Shown here: in pieces, positions 57,235-64,000 of the stretch
Layout of the letters: the number at the start of each line of letters is the position of its first letter
Position numbering within the stretch: position 1 is the stretch's first letter
From: JAGOVB01 sp964577365
GTDB taxonomy: Bacteria; Patescibacteriota; Minisyncoccia; Phycocordibacterales; PALSA-1337
NCBI GenBank assembly: GCA_964577365.1
Contig: CAZNYP010000001.1
Coordinates: forward strand, 45,833 to 109,832
Reading direction: 5' to 3'
Length of the DNA: 64,000 nt
The notes under the pieces: model-generated
The model's database searches: none
What the model was told of the DNA's origin: nothing
The model's input: the letters and a program-made list of their open reading frames with translations, nothing else
Program-made: the position numbers and the translations under genes

Positions 57235-59271
57235 TTATTTCCCTTGTTTTACAGCCTTTTTCACTCTCTTTTTCTCCTTCTCTACCTTCCCTTTTAGTTT
57301 CTCTATCTCATCTCGTATGATCGCAGCACTCTCAAAGTCGAGTATTTTTACTGCCTCTGACATTTGGGCTTCTTTTTCTTTTATAAATTTCTCCGGATCT
57401 TTCTCAAATAGCTCATTGTCAATCGCCATCATGCTATCGACTGCCTTTGCATGATCTGACTTTATCTGATCAGTGATATCATGAATCTTTTTGATGATGG
57501 TCTGTGGAGTGATGCCGTGTTTTGTATTGTACGCAACCTGGATAGCCCGACGTCGGTCGGTTTCCTGTATCGCACGCTGCATCGAGCCAGTGACACTGTC
57601 GGCATAGAGGATCACACGACCATTTACGTTTCGTGCTGCACGACCGATGGTCTGGATGAGCGACGTCTCTGAACGCAAAAAGCCCTCTTTGTCCGCATCG
57701 AGAATACCGATGAGTGATACCTCGGGTAGGTCGAGTCCTTCTCGGAGGAGGTTTACTCCGACCACACAGTCGAACTTTCCTTTTCTAAATTCTGTGAGGA
57801 GTGTGATACGATCGATGGTTTTAATATCGCTGTGTAAGTACTCCGCCTTTACTCCTTTTTCTTTGAGATACTCAGAGAGGTCTTCGGCCATTTTCTTTGT
57901 GAGGGTGGTTGCGATGACGCGCTCTCCTTTTTTTATGACTGCCACAGCTTCTTCGATAAAATCAAAAATCTGACCTTTGTAGGAATCTTTTTCTACGATA
58001 GGCTTTACCACCACCACTGGGTCGATGAGGCCAGTTGGACGGATGACTTGTTCGGCAATCACCTGACTATGATCAGTCTCATATTTTCCTGGAGTGGCTG
58101 ATACATACATGATCTGAGCGACTTTTTTCTCAAACTCTTCGAACTTGAGTGGTCGATTGTCTTTTGCAGACGGCAGTCGAAAGCCGAATTCGATGAGGGT
58201 ATTTTTTCGGCTCTGATCACCTGCAAACATACCGCCGATCTGAGGGATGGTAACATGAGACTCATCGACGATGGTCAAAAAGTCTTTTGGGAAATATGAA
58301 AGGAGTGTGTCCGGTGCTTCTCCAGGCATCTTTCCAGAAAAATGTCGTGAATAGTTTTCGATACCGTTGCAGTAGCCGATTTCTTTTATGAGCGCGAGGT
58401 CGTACTTTACCCGACGCTTGAGGCGCTCTACCTCGATCACTTTGCCTGCTTTTTCGAGCTCTTTGAGTCGTTCCTCGAGCTCTGCCTTGATCGTGCCAAA
58501 TGCTTTTTCTGATTGTGCTTTGTCACTGATGAAATGCTTTGCTGGGAAAATAAAAATGGTGTCGAGATCTTTGCCGAGGCGACGAGTGATGGGATCGATC
58601 TCGGTTATATTGGCAATTCTATTTCCATCGTATTCGAAGCGATATATGATGCGCTCGTTTACCGGCATCACTTCGAGTGAGTTCCCTACTGCACGGAACT
58701 TTCCCGTCTCTAGATCTGCTGTCGTACGCTCGAAATGAACATCGATGAGCTTGCGGATGAGCTCGGCACGAGAGAGTTCCATCCCTTTGGTGAGTTTGAG
58801 ATTTACCTTTTCATACTCCTCTGGACTTCCCAAACCGTATATGCATGAGACAGAGGCAACGATGATGACATCCTTTCGGGTGAGGAGGGCCTGGGTACTC
58901 GCATGGCGAAGTCGCTCGATCTCTTCGTTGATCATGGCCTCCTTCTCTATATATGTATCGGTGACGGGCATGTACGCCTCTGGCTGGTAGTAGTCATAAT
59001 ATGAGACGAAATAGTGGACTGCATTTTCAGGGAAAAATTCACGGAACTCCTGAGCGAGCTGAGCAGCGAGGGTTTTGTTGTGCGCGATGACGAGAGTCGG
59101 CTTGCCGATATTTGCGATGACATGTGATGCGGTAAAAGTTTTTCCAGATCCGGTCACGCCCAAAAGGGTCTGGTGCTGATTTCCAGCCTCTATGCTTTTG
59201 GTGAGCTCGGCTATGGCCTTTGGCTGATCGCCGGCTGGGGCAAAGTCGGATTTGAGTTTGAAGACTGACAT
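57235..59271 (-). CDS. uvrB: UvrB excinuclease helicase subunit
   Basis: A 678-aa damage-verification helicase. Walker A GVTGSGKTF (about 39-47), beta-hairpin SYYDYYQPEAYMP, helicase motifs RRLRHA... and QTIGRAARN, and a C-terminal UVR motif (AVKILDFESAAIIRDEIEKL, in parts) that binds UvrC. Full length for the family. TATTGT (59278-59283) ends 6 nt before ATG 59271. Confidence 0.97.
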   Translation of the reverse strand: MSVFKLKSDFAPAGDQPKAIAELTKSIEAGNQHQTLLGVTGSGKTFTASHVIANIGKPTLVIAHNKTLAAQLAQEFREFFPENAVHYFVSYYDYYQPEAYMPVTDTYIEKEAMINEEIERLRHASTQALLTRKDVIIVASVSCIYGLGSPEEYEKVNLKLTKGMELSRAELIRKLIDVHFERTTADLETGKFRAVGNSLEVMPVNERIIYRFEYDGNRIANITEIDPITRRLGKDLDTIFIFPAKHFISDKAQSEKAFGTIKAELEERLKELEKAGKVIEVERLKRRVKYDLALIKEIGYCNGIENYSRHFSGKMPGEAPDTLLSYFPKDFLTIVDESHVTIPQIGGMFAGDQSRKNTLIEFGFRLPSAKDNRPLKFEEFEKKVAQIMYVSATPGKYETDHSQVIAEQVIRPTGLIDPVVVVKPIVEKDSYKGQIFDFIEEAVAVIKKGERVIATTLTKKMAEDLSEYLKEKGVKAEYLHSDIKTIDRITLLTEFRKGKFDCVVGVNLLREGLDLPEVSLIGILDADKEGFLRSETSLIQTIGRAARNVNGRVILYADSVTGSMQRAIQETDRRRAIQVAYNTKHGITPQTIIKKIHDITDQIKSDHAKAVDSMMAIDNELFEKDPEKFIKEKEAQMSEAVKILDFESAAIIRDEIEKLKGKVEKEKKRVKKAVKQGK

Positions 59272-59308
59272 GGGATAACAATAGCAGATTTATTGGGTTT
59301 GAGGATGG

Positions 59309-59337
59309 TTGACATATACCAATATATAGTGTAGTAT
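59309..59337 (+). promoter_or_regulatory. Consensus promoter of the 52-aa membrane protein
   Basis: TTGACA (59309-59314), 17-bp spacer, TAGTAT (59332-59337), ending 7 nt before ATG 59345. The best -35 match in the window, at exact leaderless spacing. Confidence 0.75.
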
Positions 59338-59344
59338 ATTTTTA

Positions 59345-59503
59345 ATGAAAAAGTTCTTCGAAAACATGCATTCGGATACCAAAGTGGTAATCTGGATGCT
59401 ACTCGCATTCCTCGTCATTGGGCTGCTAATCTGTGCCCCTGCCTGGCGAGTGTACAACAACGAAACGCTTCCGCAGGAGCGGAGGCAGTTTCTGGATCTA
59501 TGA
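59345..59503 (+). CDS. 52-aa single-span membrane protein
   Basis: Opens MKKFFENMHSDTKVVIWMLL, with a membrane helix (about 15-34), then APAWRVYNNETLPQERRQFL and a final Asp-Leu before TGA. Own consensus promoter and a terminator 28 bp after the stop. It sits between divergent uvrB and convergent transketolase genes on the opposite strand. Family not recognised. Confidence 0.65.
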   Translation: MKKFFENMHSDTKVVIWMLLAFLVIGLLICAPAWRVYNNETLPQERRQFLDL

Positions 59504-59531
59504 TCATCGCCTGAGGCCTCGGTCGCACGCA

Positions 59532-59564
59532 CACCTTTTCGAGAAGAGAAGGTGGCGTTTTTTT
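59532..59564 (+). terminator. Terminator of the 52-aa membrane protein
   Basis: CACCTTTTC (59532-59540), loop GAGAA, GAGAAGGTG (59546-59554), 9 bp with one G-U, then GCG and seven Ts. Confidence 0.85.
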
Positions 59565-60549
59565 ATTTCTTTCGTACCACCACGCGCCGCACCGCCTTTT
59601 CTATATCCTTCTCCCCCATCCCATAGTGCTCGATGAGCTCATCTGGCGTACCAGACTGACCGAACTCGTCGTGTACTCCGACAAACTCTATCGGAAGTGG
59701 AATATTTTGCGCATAGTACTCGGCGACCGCTGATCCCATCCCTCCCGCTATCTGGTGTTCCTCCACAGTGACGACAGCTCGAGCTTCGCGACCTATCTCT
59801 TCGAGTGTTGCAATGTCGAGTGGTTTTATTGTTGATAGATTTACCACCGCTACACGTATCTCAGGATTGAGCCTATCAGCAACTGCGAGTGCTCGATACA
59901 CGAGTGCACCCGTCGCGATGATCGCCACATCTATTTTTTCTGGTTTATATAAAATCTGTGCCTTCCCTATTTCAAATGGAGAATGATCTGTGGTGATGAT
60001 CGGACTCTTGTCTCGTGCGAGCCGAATGTATACAGGGGTAGAGGTCGCTGCGGCGGCGATGGTCGCTTTTTTTGCCTCGATTGCATCACACGGAGATATG
60101 ACGACCATACGTGGGATGATACGAGTGAGCGCGATGTCTTCGATTGCCTGATGTGTCCCCCCATCGGGACCGACTGATACACCTGCATGAGATCCTGCGA
60201 TCTTTACCGGCACATCGTTGTACGCGATGGTCGTACGGATCTGTTCCCAGTTTCGTCCAGGAGAGAACATGGCGTATGAAGTGATAAATGGGATTTTACC
60301 CATACGTGCCATACCACTCGCTACACCCGCCATGTTTTGCTCAGTGATACCCATCTCAAAATATCTTTCTGGATACTTTTCTTTAAATAAATTCATCTGT
60401 GTAGAGTCGGTGAGATCAGCACAAAGCCCCACTACCTTTTTGTCGGCACCAGCCTGCAGCAATCCTTCGCCAAAGCCTTTTCGAATCGGCATTTGTTCTA
60501 TGTCTTTGGTAAAAAGCTTTGGATTTAGTTTTTGTTTTTTCTGTATCAT
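59563..60549 (-). CDS. Transketolase, C-terminal subunit
   Basis: A 328-aa half-transketolase carrying the pyrimidine-binding and C-terminal domains. RYFEMGITEQNMAGVASGMA holds the glutamate that activates thiamine diphosphate, and SVGPDGGTHQAIEDIALTR (in parts) is the conserved His region. It pairs with the N-terminal subunit just upstream (7-bp gap) to form a split transketolase, or possibly a DXS-like enzyme, though the pentose phosphate neighbours favour transketolase. ATG 60549 is chosen over 60714, which is antisense noise inside the N-terminal gene. Confidence 0.92.
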   Translation of the reverse strand: MIQKKQKLNPKLFTKDIEQMPIRKGFGEGLLQAGADKKVVGLCADLTDSTQMNLFKEKYPERYFEMGITEQNMAGVASGMARMGKIPFITSYAMFSPGRNWEQIRTTIAYNDVPVKIAGSHAGVSVGPDGGTHQAIEDIALTRIIPRMVVISPCDAIEAKKATIAAAATSTPVYIRLARDKSPIITTDHSPFEIGKAQILYKPEKIDVAIIATGALVYRALAVADRLNPEIRVAVVNLSTIKPLDIATLEEIGREARAVVTVEEHQIAGGMGSAVAEYYAQNIPLPIEFVGVHDEFGQSGTPDELIEHYGMGEKDIEKAVRRVVVRKK

Positions 60550-60556
60550 ATCTATA

Positions 60557-61390
60557 TTATGCGAGGGCAGTGCGAGCAGTCTCAATCTCCTCAGGTGTGG
60601 TGGGTGGTTTTCCATGCCATTCATACTTTCTTTCAAATGCTGGGATGCCTTTTGATGAAATGGTATTTGCAATGATGACTGACGGTCGGTCAAAGACAGC
60701 CTGCGCCTCGCCAAATGCCTTTTCTATATCACGAAAATTATGTCCGTCGATCTCCTGTACATGCCAGTTGAAGGCACGCCATTTGTCGGGGAGCGGATTG
60801 AGAGGCATCACATCCTCGGTAAAGCCATCGATCTGGATATTGTTGCGATCGACAAATACCGTGAGATTTTGGATCTTTTCTTTTGCAGCGAGCATGATGG
60901 CCTCCCAGTTTTGCCCTTCGTCGAGCTCCCCATCTCCGGTGAGACACACGATCTTTCTCGATGAGGTGCGACCATTGTCGAGCCGGTCAGCGAGTGCCAT
61001 CCCTACTGCCTGAGAGAGTCCTGCACCGAGTGGTCCAGAGCTGTTTTCGAGACCCCTCAGCCATTCACGATGTGGGTGACCCTGTAGTCGTGAGCCGAAT
61101 TTTCGCAGAGTCTTGAGCTCTTCTACCGGGAAAAATCCACGATGTGCCATAGTCGCATAGAGGACCGGACAGATATGACCATTTGAAAGGACGAGGAGAT
61201 CGCGCTTTTCCCATTCTGGATTTTGTGGATCAAGCGAGAGACCTTTGAAAAATAGATACGTAAAGATGTCTGCCATGTCGAGTGGCCCTGCGGTGTGCCC
61301 CGATTTTGCCTCGATGAGCATGTCGATGATAGACCTGCGTATCGAGCGAGCAGTTTTTTCTAGGTGAAGGACTTCTTCTTCGGTCATCAT
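60557..61390 (-). CDS. Transketolase, N-terminal subunit
   Basis: A 277-aa half-transketolase with the thiamine-diphosphate and magnesium site: GDGELDEGQNWEAIMLAA and the downstream RNN (VFVDRNNIQIDG). LEKTARSIRRSIIDMLIEAKSGH (in parts) and GPLGAGLSQAVGMALA complete the fold. It begins inside the end of rpe (ATG overlap). A perfect TATAAT (61397-61402) ends 6 nt before the ATG, so it can also be expressed independently of rpe. Confidence 0.94.
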   Translation of the reverse strand: MMTEEEVLHLEKTARSIRRSIIDMLIEAKSGHTAGPLDMADIFTYLFFKGLSLDPQNPEWEKRDLLVLSNGHICPVLYATMAHRGFFPVEELKTLRKFGSRLQGHPHREWLRGLENSSGPLGAGLSQAVGMALADRLDNGRTSSRKIVCLTGDGELDEGQNWEAIMLAAKEKIQNLTVFVDRNNIQIDGFTEDVMPLNPLPDKWRAFNWHVQEIDGHNFRDIEKAFGEAQAVFDRPSVIIANTISSKGIPAFERKYEWHGKPPTTPEEIETARTALA

Positions 61391-62037
61391 TCCCCAATTA
61401 TACTATGGAACTCGTCTATTGTTTGGGGGATATTTTCTGATTCAAAGATAGCAGAACCGACAACCAGTCGATCCGCGTGAATGAGCGCAGCATTTTCAAG
61501 CGTCACACCGCCATCTACAGACACAGGAAGATCTGGATACATGTCTTTTACCTCGTGCACCTTGTCGATCACTGATTCGTTAAATGCATGCCCTTGTTCT
61601 CCGATCTGGTTTATCCCCATGAGCTGTACAAAATCCACTCCCGGTTGGAGGACCACATCCTCGTCTATTTTAAAAGCGAAACCGATCTCGACGATCCCCT
61701 GCATCATACTCATACATTCTGCGAGCTTTTCGGTGCTCTTTGGGTGGATGATGATACGTTTTGCACCGACCGTGATCCATTCCTGGATGATCTCCTCTGG
61801 GTTTTTACACATCAAATGTATTTCAAAATCTACCTCTTCCCAGCCTGGCATACCCTGTTTCTCCTCGAGAATCTCTGCAAAATTGTCATCTGCTTTTTTG
61901 TAGGGCCAAGTGGCAGTAGGGGTAAACTGTCCATCACAGATATCGATCTGGACCGTAGTGGCATAGCCTTTTACCAACTCTATCTTTTCTGATAGATCAG
62001 CAAAGTCTCGCGGTAGTATAGCGGGTATTATTTCCAT
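61387..62037 (-). CDS. rpe: Ribulose-phosphate 3-epimerase
   Basis: A 216-aa TIM barrel interconverting ribulose 5-phosphate and xylulose 5-phosphate. The N-terminal IPAILPRDFADL, the metal strand VQIDICDGQFTP, VDFVQLMGINQIGEQGHAF and the phosphate-binding VSVDGGVTLENAA match the family. The His after Glu-Ile in DFEIHLMCKNP is the metal ligand. Follows rpiB by 1 bp and overlaps the transketolase start. Confidence 0.94.
   Translation of the reverse strand: MEIIPAILPRDFADLSEKIELVKGYATTVQIDICDGQFTPTATWPYKKADDNFAEILEEKQGMPGWEEVDFEIHLMCKNPEEIIQEWITVGAKRIIIHPKSTEKLAECMSMMQGIVEIGFAFKIDEDVVLQPGVDFVQLMGINQIGEQGHAFNESVIDKVHEVKDMYPDLPVSVDGGVTLENAALIHADRLVVGSAIFESENIPQTIDEFHSIIGE
61397..61402 (-). promoter_or_regulatory. 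Internal -10 for split transketolase
   Basis: TATAAT within the last codons of rpe, 6 nt before the transketolase N-subunit ATG at 61390. Fits the leaderless spacing seen elsewhere. Confidence 0.45.
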
Positions 62038-62038
62038 G

Positions 62039-62485
62039 TTAGTTATCTAGCTCTTTATTTCGTCGTGCATATTTCTCATCTCCTGAAAATGCAGTCGAAA
62101 GCCATAGGTCGATGGCTGCTTTGGTGTCGATATCATTTACGAACCGCGCTCCGATAGAAAGCACATTTGCATCATTGTGCTCACGAGAGAGTTTTACAAT
62201 GTCTGTATTTCCTCCATAGTACACCGCAGCACGCACTCCTTTGTACCGGTTACATACCTGTGCCTCCCCCTGTCCTGATCCGCCAAAGACAATTCCCTTT
62301 AACTCTGGGTTTTGAGAGATTTTGTAGGCGAGTGGTGAAAGAATTTTTGTAAAATCATCGAGTGGATCGAGCGTGTCTGCACCAAAATCCTCTACATCGT
62401 ATCCTTTTTCGATGAGATACTTTTCTATAGTATTTTTGAGCTCATATCCTGCGTGATCTGCTCCGATAAGTATGGTTTGTTTCAT
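62039..62485 (-). CDS. rpiB: Ribose-5-phosphate isomerase B
   Basis: A 148-aa isomerase of the RpiB/LacA/LacB family. GADHAGYELKNTIEKYL opens the protein. GIVFGGSGQGEAQVCNRYKGVRAA (in parts) is the active-site block: the usual catalytic Cys position in GxCGTGxG-type RpiB reads GGSGQGEA, the Ser variant, as in some RpiB. The HNDANVLSIGAR block follows. ATGA overlap with the coiled-coil gene upstream. Confidence 0.92.
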   Translation of the reverse strand: MKQTILIGADHAGYELKNTIEKYLIEKGYDVEDFGADTLDPLDDFTKILSPLAYKISQNPELKGIVFGGSGQGEAQVCNRYKGVRAAVYYGGNTDIVKLSREHNDANVLSIGARFVNDIDTKAAIDLWLSTAFSGDEKYARRNKELDN

Positions 62486-62769
62486 TTCTGTATAAGGGTT
62501 AATAGTCCGAGTAGTGGGGTGAATTTTTGATCTAGTGCAGTAATTTGCTTCCCAACAACTTTTAATTCATTTTCCACAGCACCTAATCTTGTTTCAACAC
62601 CGCCAAATCGCTCTTCGACCATCATAAATCTCGCATCCATCTCTTCCGAAAGGTCTGTGATGCTACCTCGTAGAGAATTGTAAGAAAACTCTACAGCTTC
62701 CTTTAGATTCTCTACCTTTTCATCTATAAAGTCAAAGCGTTTATTCACCTCTTCAAAACGTATTTCCAT
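62482..62769 (-). CDS. Small coiled-coil protein, 95 aa
   Basis: Begins MEIRFEEVNKRFDFIDEKVE; nearly the whole length is heptad-repeat coiled coil with repeated (D/E)xRFxxVE(E/T)R units. A short hydrophobic end (PLLGLLTLIQK) may be a tail anchor. ATG 62769 is fixed by TAAAAT (62777-62782), 7 nt upstream. It overlaps rpiB by 4 bp and so heads the rpiB-rpe unit. Similar short coiled-coil ORFs are frequent in Patescibacteria; function unknown. Confidence 0.7.
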   Translation of the reverse strand: MEIRFEEVNKRFDFIDEKVENLKEAVEFSYNSLRGSITDLSEEMDARFMMVEERFGGVETRLGAVENELKVVGKQITALDQKFTPLLGLLTLIQK

Positions 62770-62811
62770 GTACTCTATTTTAGCATCTTGCAATGCAAAA
62801 CGCTTGAGGGT

Positions 62812-63528
62812 CTATTTTAACAAAAACGTAGCGCGGACCGTGACCATCACATCTTTATCCACAGTCGAGGTATCATACTGTCCATAATCCGCTATTTCAT
62901 TTGAATTTGGTTGTGTGACCTGGACCACCCCGCTACTTGCTATCTTTAGCTTGCCCACCGACTGTCCAGTAGACTTTGCGATCTCGACTGCACGAGCCCG
63001 CGCGTCGACGACGGCTTTACCGAGAAGCTTTACACGGAGCTCTGGGAGATTCGACACTGAATACTGAGGTGATTCAGGAGAAAATGCCACTCCTTCCTGC
63101 GCGAGAGCAGTCATGTTTTCTGAAATAGTTTTGATACGATCTACTTCTTTGCTATTTACAGTGACGATCTGGCGGATATTTACCTGGCGGGTAGAGTTTG
63201 GTCCCCAGTAGTCTTCGTTAAATACTGGCGAGACATTGATCTCTTCTGGAGCAACACCATTTTTAGCGAGAAATGCCTTTATCCGTGCGGTATTATCCGA
63301 GATCTTTGCGTATGCAGTGACTGCTTCTTCTGGTGATACAACTTTGTTGGTACTGATTCCCCATTTTACGAGATCGGCTTTTACGGTCTCCTTTGTCGAG
63401 CCGGTGACTGAGAGCGTATTGTCGAGAGAACGGACTTTGTAAAAAGTCGTAGCGCCAACCAGTGTGGCAAGGATCATCGCCACTCCGAGGACTACTGCTC
63501 CATTTGTATCTTTAAAAAAGTTTTTCAT
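62812..63528 (-). CDS. SIMPL-domain (DUF541) membrane-anchored protein
   Basis: A 238-aa protein with an N-terminal membrane helix (about 8-30), then a SIMPL domain (LSVTGSTKETVKADLVKWG; RAVEIAKSTGQSVGKLK). The family is periplasmic or surface-exposed and of poorly known function, linked to stress in other bacteria. Starts 3 bp after the 42-aa membrane ORF stop and is likely cotranscribed with it. Confidence 0.88.
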   Translation of the reverse strand: MKNFFKDTNGAVVLGVAMILATLVGATTFYKVRSLDNTLSVTGSTKETVKADLVKWGISTNKVVSPEEAVTAYAKISDNTARIKAFLAKNGVAPEEINVSPVFNEDYWGPNSTRQVNIRQIVTVNSKEVDRIKTISENMTALAQEGVAFSPESPQYSVSNLPELRVKLLGKAVVDARARAVEIAKSTGQSVGKLKIASSGVVQVTQPNSNEIADYGQYDTSTVDKDVMVTVRATFLLK

Positions 63529-63531
63529 GAA

Positions 63532-63660
63532 TTATTCGGTTTGCGGTGCGGCGGCAGGAGCCAATGCTGTATCTTTAGCATAAAAATATCCAACAAGTCC
63601 CGCGAGCACAACGATCACGATTAGCAAAATGACATTAACGATTCCTTTTTGATAGTTCAT
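63532..63660 (-). CDS. 42-aa single-span membrane protein
   Basis: MNYQKGIVNVILLIVIVVLA starts one membrane helix (about 8-27), followed by GYFYAKDTALAPAAAPQTE, an exported Ala/Pro tail. TATACT (63667-63672) ends 6 nt before ATG 63660. It lies directly upstream of the SIMPL gene. Small membrane proteins of this shape are common in the phylum; family not named. Confidence 0.7.
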   Translation of the reverse strand: MNYQKGIVNVILLIVIVVLAGLVGYFYAKDTALAPAAAPQTE

Positions 63661-63691
63661 GCTATAAGTATATCAAAGGATCGAGCAGAAT

Positions 63692-63937
63692 TTATCCCCT
63701 CTTTTTGTAGATACCGATAGCAAATCCGACTAGAGTCGAAATGATGAGTGGAGCTGCCCAACGAGTAAGTATTTTAGGAAACGGATAGTAACTTACTATT
63801 GGATTCGATTCTACCAAATTACAGTAAAAGCTCTTTGGTGGATTTGATCCAATATACTGTGAACACGACATGGACAAGGCATAAGACAAAAGGACTACTG
63901 TAATACCGACGCCAAACCCCATTACTGTGTATTTCAT
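63692..63937 (-). CDS. Small membrane protein, 81 aa
   Basis: Starts MKYTVMGFGVGITVVLLSYA; two membrane helices (about 5-24 and 59-77) flank an exported loop with two cysteines (SCSQYIGSNPPKSFYCNL) that could form a disulfide. TATAAT (63944-63949) ends 6 nt before ATG. Not recognised. Confidence 0.65.
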   Translation of the reverse strand: MKYTVMGFGVGITVVLLSYALSMSCSQYIGSNPPKSFYCNLVESNPIVSYYPFPKILTRWAAPLIISTLVGFAIGIYKKRG

Positions 63938-63944
63938 GTTTGTA

Positions 63945-64000
63945 TTATACCAACTTCCCCGCTTTCACCACATGCTCTACGAGTGTATGCGTATACCCCA
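63945..64000 (-). CDS. Partial CDS, C-terminal end only
   Basis: The minus frame entering from the window edge reads GYTHTLVEHVVKAGKLV then TAA (63945-63947). The stop overlaps the -10 box of the following gene. Too short to name. Confidence 0.45.
   Translation of the reverse strand, partial: GYTHTLVEHVVKAGKLV

Noticed and set aside
1..64000. CRISPR arrays, insertion sequences, integrases, rRNA or replication origin
   Set aside because: No regularly spaced repeats, transposase-like ORFs, rRNA motifs or DnaA-box clusters were noticed.

Overview
The window reads as a chromosomal segment of a Candidate Phyla Radiation (Patescibacteria) bacterium, most like a Parcubacteria-type lineage. The signs are dense packing with frequent ATGA overlaps, and shortened core enzymes: AlaRS without its C-terminal domain, UvrC of 390 aa, SMC of about 700 aa, uL13 of 113 aa. 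Nudix domains are built into core proteins, and the set includes families common in these genomes (ATP-cone/Mrr nuclease, PilM-like protein, EVE, SIMPL). TGA is used as an ordinary stop, which argues against the recoded Gracilibacteria and Absconditabacteria. The assignment is inferred from gene content; there is no rRNA here.

Layout, almost all on the minus strand. 0-4.6 kb: EamA transporter, a small sigma-like protein, rpoD, and dnaG damaged by an assembly gap. 4.6-11.5 kb: rpoC and rpoB. 11.5-20.7 kb: capA-like, trmD, khpA, rpsP, divergent rnr, a hinge-less SMC, rnc, a NusB-Nudix fusion, rpmF. 20.7-25.4 kb: grpE, then infA-rpmJ-rpsM-rpsK-rpsD-rpoA-rplQ-rplM-rpsI. 25.4-36.6 kb: a membrane protein/PilM-like pair, alaS, pepF, a nuclease, mnmA, mltG, a large membrane protein, and a sigma-region-4/HARE-HTH protein. 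36.6-42.2 kb: leuS carrying an inserted Nudix domain, a six-ORF cluster of small membrane proteins, EVE, ychF. 42.2-50.8 kb: tandem MazG-like protein, two secreted His-first proteins, zwf, an ABC exporter pair, a fatty-acid-hydroxylase-type enzyme, an S9 peptidase, tRNA-Ala. 51-59.3 kb: a degenerate ATP-grasp protein, uvrC, uvrA, an FAD oxidoreductase, uvrB. 59.3-64 kb: split transketolase, rpe, rpiB, SIMPL protein and small membrane proteins. zwf, transketolase, rpe and rpiB supply most of a pentose phosphate route, and uvrABC is complete as a set.

Two structural themes stand out. First, for about thirty transcription units a TANNNT -10 hexamer ends 6-8 nt (usually 6) before the start codon with no Shine-Dalgarno sequence, which predicts leaderless mRNAs. 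This pattern was used to choose starts. The clear exceptions are rpoBC, infA and rpoA, which have leaders. Second, the syntenic core genes are interrupted by small self-contained units. Each has its own near-consensus promoter (TTGnnn, 16-17 bp, TANNNT), one or two visibly G+C-richer ORFs of unknown function (22-240 aa), and a strong GC-rich terminator. No CRISPR array, insertion sequence, integrase or origin was seen. Apart from the small-membrane-protein region, no gene-free stretch exceeds about 150 bp.
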